A stretch of DNA of 64,000 bases. Origin: Hyperoodon ampullatus. Taxonomy: Eukaryota; Chordata; Mammalia; Artiodactyla; Ziphiidae. Position 1 is the stretch's first letter. Every line of letters begins with the position of its first letter. The notes under the pieces were generated by a model. The model did no database searches, was not told the DNA's origin, and saw only the letters and a program-made list of their open reading frames with translations. Made by a program: the position numbers and the translations under genes. Positions 60,516 through 64,000 of this stretch are shown piece after piece. Location of the stretch: assembly GCA_949752795.1 (NCBI GenBank), contig OX457061.1, forward strand, positions 30,384,425-30,448,424, read 5' to 3'.

Positions 60516-61429
60516 GTATAGTTGTCCATTTCTTCTATGAAATTTAAAGTGTACTGGTGACCTACTAAGTTCCTCCAATATTTTGTCACTGTTTTTGATT
60601 ATGCCATGTATTTAATTTTTATTGCCAAATATTTAGGGTTTTTTGTCATTTTAAGGGTTGAAAATACCTGTTTTACGTAACATTTATTTAGAATGTTAAC
60701 CACTTCTGAAGGTTTTTCCAAATGTTGAACTGCTGTTTTCCATGATACATCAAAATAAAATTAAAAAACTGCAAGGAGCCTAAGAAAAATCTGTTCTTCA
60801 TCGTTTTTTTCCTCTAAATATATTTTTATTGACTTTTTAAAATAATATTACTTGGGATAGAGTGTTTGTCTCTGAGTGAAAAAGTAATACATATTTTTAC
60901 AGAGACTAAATATCATGGCCATGACCAAAGGTGGGAAAAAACCATTTTCCACTACTTAGAGATAACACTGTTAACATTTTGGTCTTTCTATTCCTGTGTC
61001 ATTCATATATATGTAGGTGAATGTATATATGTGTATACATATATATTCATATTCATATATATGCTAGAAATAATGCATATGCATGATTAATGACTTCCTA
61101 ACACTCCACTGAGAGTAACGTATGGCAGACAGATAGATAGTGCATATCTTTACTTAATAAACACCTATTTGAGGCTTTTAACGTTAAATTTGAAAGTTAC
61201 TGCAATCTGAATTTCACAGTTTTTTGTGGCAAACTCTAGAAAATACATGTATAGTTCATCTGGAAGGATAAATGACCAAGAATAGCTAATTCATTATTTC
61301 CATCTGCCTCCTCAACTTCCTTACTTGAATGTCCAGTGGACATCTCAAACCTAACATATTCAAAACTGAGCGTCTGATCTTTACCCAGAAATTTAACTTC
61401 TAGTAACATATCCTAAGAAAAGAATCCGA

Positions 61430-62300
61430 ATATACAGAAAAAAATATTTTCAAGCCGGAAAATATACGAAGAGGAGAAAAATTATGAAAATTATTAGATG
61501 TCTATCTCATACCACATGCTAAAATAAAATTCAAATGGATTATAGATTTTAATGTAGAAGAAAAGAAGTCATAAAATTACTAAAATAAAATATAGATGCT
61601 TTTTTTTTTTTTTTTTGGCTGTATCAGGTCTTAGTTGCGGCACGCGGGCTCTTTGCGGGCTTCTCTCTAGTTGTGGAGCACGGGTTTTCTCTCTCTAGTT
61701 GTGGCGTGAGGGCTCCACGGCGCGTGGGCTCTGTAGTTTGCGGCATGTGGGCTCTCTCGTTGAGGCATGTGAGCTCAGTAGTTATGATGCACGGGGTTAG
61801 TTGCCCCACGGCATGTGGGATCTTAATTCCCTGACTAGGGATCGAACCTGCATCCCCTGCATTGGAAGGTGAATTCTTTATCACTGGACCACAAGGGAGG
61901 TCCCCCTAGATGCTTTTTTTTAAAATAATATGGATGAGAACTATATTTCTAAACCAAAAAACAAATGAAAACAATGAAGGCAAAAATATCAAGTGATGAA
62001 TTTTTTATAAAAAGACTCAATCTTTCTGCATGCCTTAAGACACCAGAAATGAAATTCAAAAGCAAAAAGAAATGTAAAAACGTATGCAAAGGTAGATGTA
62101 CAGATGACTACTAAATATATATTTAGGAAGACGTAGATTAAGACTATAAGGAGATGCCATTTTCACCAAATAAAGACATACTTATATAGATATAGTACCA
62201 GAGAAGCTGGGAAAAAATAAGTACCCCTACTGTGTAGCATATACTGGCTTAATAATTCTCCACCACAAAACTCAGCAATATAAATGAAAAGCCTTAATTT
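61430..62300 (+). mobile_element. Ancient LINE-1 relic, NIPSNAP3B intron 4
   Basis: Counterpart of 43430-43960, later split by the antisense CHR SINE at 61601-61906. Decayed with no open frame. Confidence 0.6.
61601..61906 (-). mobile_element. CHR-type SINE, antisense, in NIPSNAP3B intron 4
   Basis: Reads poly(T) to head on the + strand. The reverse complement has GACCTCCCTTGTGGTCCAGT, GGTTCGATCCC and the CACAACTAGAGAG-type body. Target duplication TAGATGCTTTTTTT at 61593-61606 (merging into the poly(T)) and 61907-61920. The homologous first-copy site near 43600 is empty. A long minus-strand frame across it is not a gene. Confidence 0.93.
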
Positions 62301-62664
62301 TAAAATTATTTTTGCCAATATTCTAGGAAATATGCATAGTTGTATAGGTGTGTTCAGTTACACAGGAAGGAAATTTGAAAGAATATAAAATATATAGTGG
62401 TCACTTGAATGATGAAAATAATTTTTAAGTGGTATTTTAATTTTTATAATGAACATATATAACTTTTATAAGAAAAAACTGAAAATGAGTGTGCACACTT
62501 TTTAATCTTAAATTCATTCTTAGTGGAGAAAAGGGAATAGTAATATGCTGAATATAACTCAGTGCATCATTTCTGGACAACTTATAGTATATACACTGTA
62601 CCTATATAAGATATTCCCTTTGGTTCTCTCAATTTTAATTTTAGGAGTTTACATTGAGGAAATA

Positions 62665-62885
62665 ATGATATCCAGACTGGTTGGGTTTGAATCCCAGCTC
62701 CACCACTTACTAACTTTGTGACTTGGAGTGAGTTACTTAACCTTTCTGTGCCTTACATTGCTCATTGATAAAATAATGATAATCATAACCTACCACCTAG
62801 GATTCTTGTGAAGACTAAAGGAGTTAATACATGCAAAACGCTTAGAGCCAGGCCTAGCACATAGGAAGCACCCAATAAATGTAAG
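62665..62885 (+). repeat. MIR relic, NIPSNAP3B intron 4
   Basis: Paralogous to the MIR at 44350; GGTTTGAATCCCAGCTCCAC and ATAGGAAGCACCCAATAAAT are diagnostic. Confidence 0.88.
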
Positions 62886-62999
62886 TAGTGATTTGTCTTT
62901 GACATTGTTATTTTTATAAATATACATGATAGGTGCTGCTCTAAGGAAGTTTTTGTCAGCATTGTTTACAATAAGGAAACTTTAGAAACAATGTAGTAT

Positions 63000-63140
63000 G
63001 ACCCTATGTATATAATATACTTGTAATACACAGACACATATATACATCATATATATCATGCGTCTCATATAAGCATAAACATATATGCTGTGTGTCTATA
63101 AATACATAAAAATGTAAAATACATATATATATATATAAAT
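63000..63140 (+). repeat. (AT)n and ATAC-rich tract, NIPSNAP3B intron 4
   Basis: Runs of ATATAC, CATATAT and a pure (AT)8 at 63121-63136, inside the block missing from the first copy. Confidence 0.8.
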
Positions 63141-63367
63141 ATGGAAAAGATACACCAAAATAGCAAAGTGGTGAATTCTGGGTGGTAGGATTAGAAACTA
63201 TTCCTGCTTTCTCTTTTTATTTATTTGCATTTTCCAAAATCTATACAGCCAACATGTATTACATTGTAATTATTTTTAAATTTTTAAATAATTTAAGTAA
63301 AAGAACATTTATTTCAGTATTCTGTAGAATACCACACTATTTTGAATGATATAAATAATCAACAATA

Positions 63368-63578
63368 GGGCTTCCCTGGTGGCGCAGTGGTTGAGAGTCC
63401 ATCTGCCAGTGCAGGGGACGCGGGTTCGTGCCCCGGTCCAGAGGGATCCCACATGCTGCGGAGCGGCTGGGCCCCTGAGCCATGGCTGCTGAGCCTGCGT
63501 GTCCGGAGCCTGTGCTCCGCAATGGGAGAGGCCACAGTGGTGAGAGGCCCGCGTGCTGCGGGAAAAAAAAAAAAAAAA
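63368..63578 (+). mobile_element. CHR-type SINE, young short form, NIPSNAP3B intron 4
   Basis: GGGCTTCCCTGGTGGCGCAG head, B box GGGTTCGTGCCCC, 3' poly(A). Target duplication AATCAACAATA at 63357-63367 and 63579-63589. It lies inside a 935-bp stretch missing from the first copy. Confidence 0.94.
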
Positions 63579-64000
63579 AATCAACAATAAGGGGCTGGTG
63601 TAAAAAGTTGTTACATCTATGGGGCAGAATTCACATGTTAAAGATTAATAGCATTGTCATAGAAACTTCTCATTGTTGACTTTTTAAAATCAATTACAAA
63701 GTATAATATACAGTAAGACCCTAATTTTATATTTCTCATCTTTTAAAAGAAATACAATAAATATTAATAAAGGTTTTCTCTGGGTGGATAAGTTTCAGCT
63801 ACTTTCAGTTTTCTTCTTTGCATCAGCCAAATATTCAGTAGTGAGCATAATTTTTTTTATAATCTTGCTTTTTCAAAATAAAGTAAAATCCTTCTGTTTC
63901 TTCTATAAAACCAGTTTGACTAATTAATTTATAAATTTCTCTCCCAAATCTTTGACTCCTCTGAAATCTTATCACTAACATACTTAGTGCTACCTTTTTG

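Larger units (their letters stand above)
51300..64000 (+). repeat. Segmental duplication unit D (NIPSNAP3B), cut by window end
   Basis: Tandem partner of unit C. Intergenic, promoter, exon and intron sequences align throughout, for example 51560-52460 with 33640-34530 and 62640-62885 with 44320-44577. The copies differ by several clean insertions or deletions described separately. Confidence 0.85.

Noticed and set aside
61624..61884. 86-codon minus-strand open frame
   Set aside because: Lies wholly within an antisense CHR SINE.
1..64000. CRISPR arrays, bacterial operons, tRNA or rRNA genes
   Set aside because: None seen. The tRNA-like stretches with A and B boxes are all heads of CHR or MIR SINEs.

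Overview
The window is nuclear DNA from a mammal, most likely a cetacean. The evidence is seven copies of the tRNA-Glu-derived CHR-type SINE of Cetartiodactyla. Four of them (at about 19.7, 28.2 and 63.4 kb, and a longer form at 39.4 kb) match, from memory, the short GC-rich forms abundant in whales and dolphins. Cetartiodactyl L1 elements and the older MIR, L2 and Tigger layers shared by placental mammals are also present. There are no bacterial-style operons and no CRISPR array.

Layout. 1-3.2 kb: AT-rich intergenic DNA made of ancient L1 pieces. 3.2-32 kb: two diverged, head-to-tail copies of one non-coding segment (unit A about 3.2-18.2 kb, unit B about 19.2-31.9 kb). Each copy has since gained its own insertions: a SINE and a Tigger1 fossil in A, a SINE and a mid-age L1 in B, and one young 5'-truncated L1 in each. 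I find no protein-coding gene in this part. 33.3-51.3 kb and 51.3-64 kb: a second head-to-tail duplication (units C and D), each carrying a NIPSNAP3 gene on the + strand. The first gene (35,732-45,118) is complete: six coding exons, all splice sites intact, 247 codons plus stop. The second (from 53,806) has its first four exons intact and runs off the window end. Its last two exons should begin about 0.1 kb beyond base 64,000. By order and by diagnostic residues these correspond to NIPSNAP3A and NIPSNAP3B of human 9q31.

The most informative discovery is in the 6 kb between the two NIPSNAP3 genes. Three separated minus-strand blocks, at 49,915-49,726, 47,905-47,803 and 46,853-46,676, are decayed exons of ABCA1, the gene known to lie tail-to-tail just beyond NIPSNAP3B in mammals. 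They are in the right order and keep splice signals, but two of the three carry in-frame stops or frameshifts and many neighbouring exons are missing. The simplest reading is that one tandem duplication copied NIPSNAP3 together with the 3' half of ABCA1. That created NIPSNAP3A and NIPSNAP3B and left an ABCA1 stump between them.

Because C and D are paralogous, each serves as an empty-site control for insertions in the other. This exposes several clean post-duplication insertions, including two L1 3'-end insertions of only about 50 bp with target-site duplications, and a perfect NRF-1-type motif present in the first gene's CpG island but lost from the second. All calls were made by reading; no alignment or database search was run.
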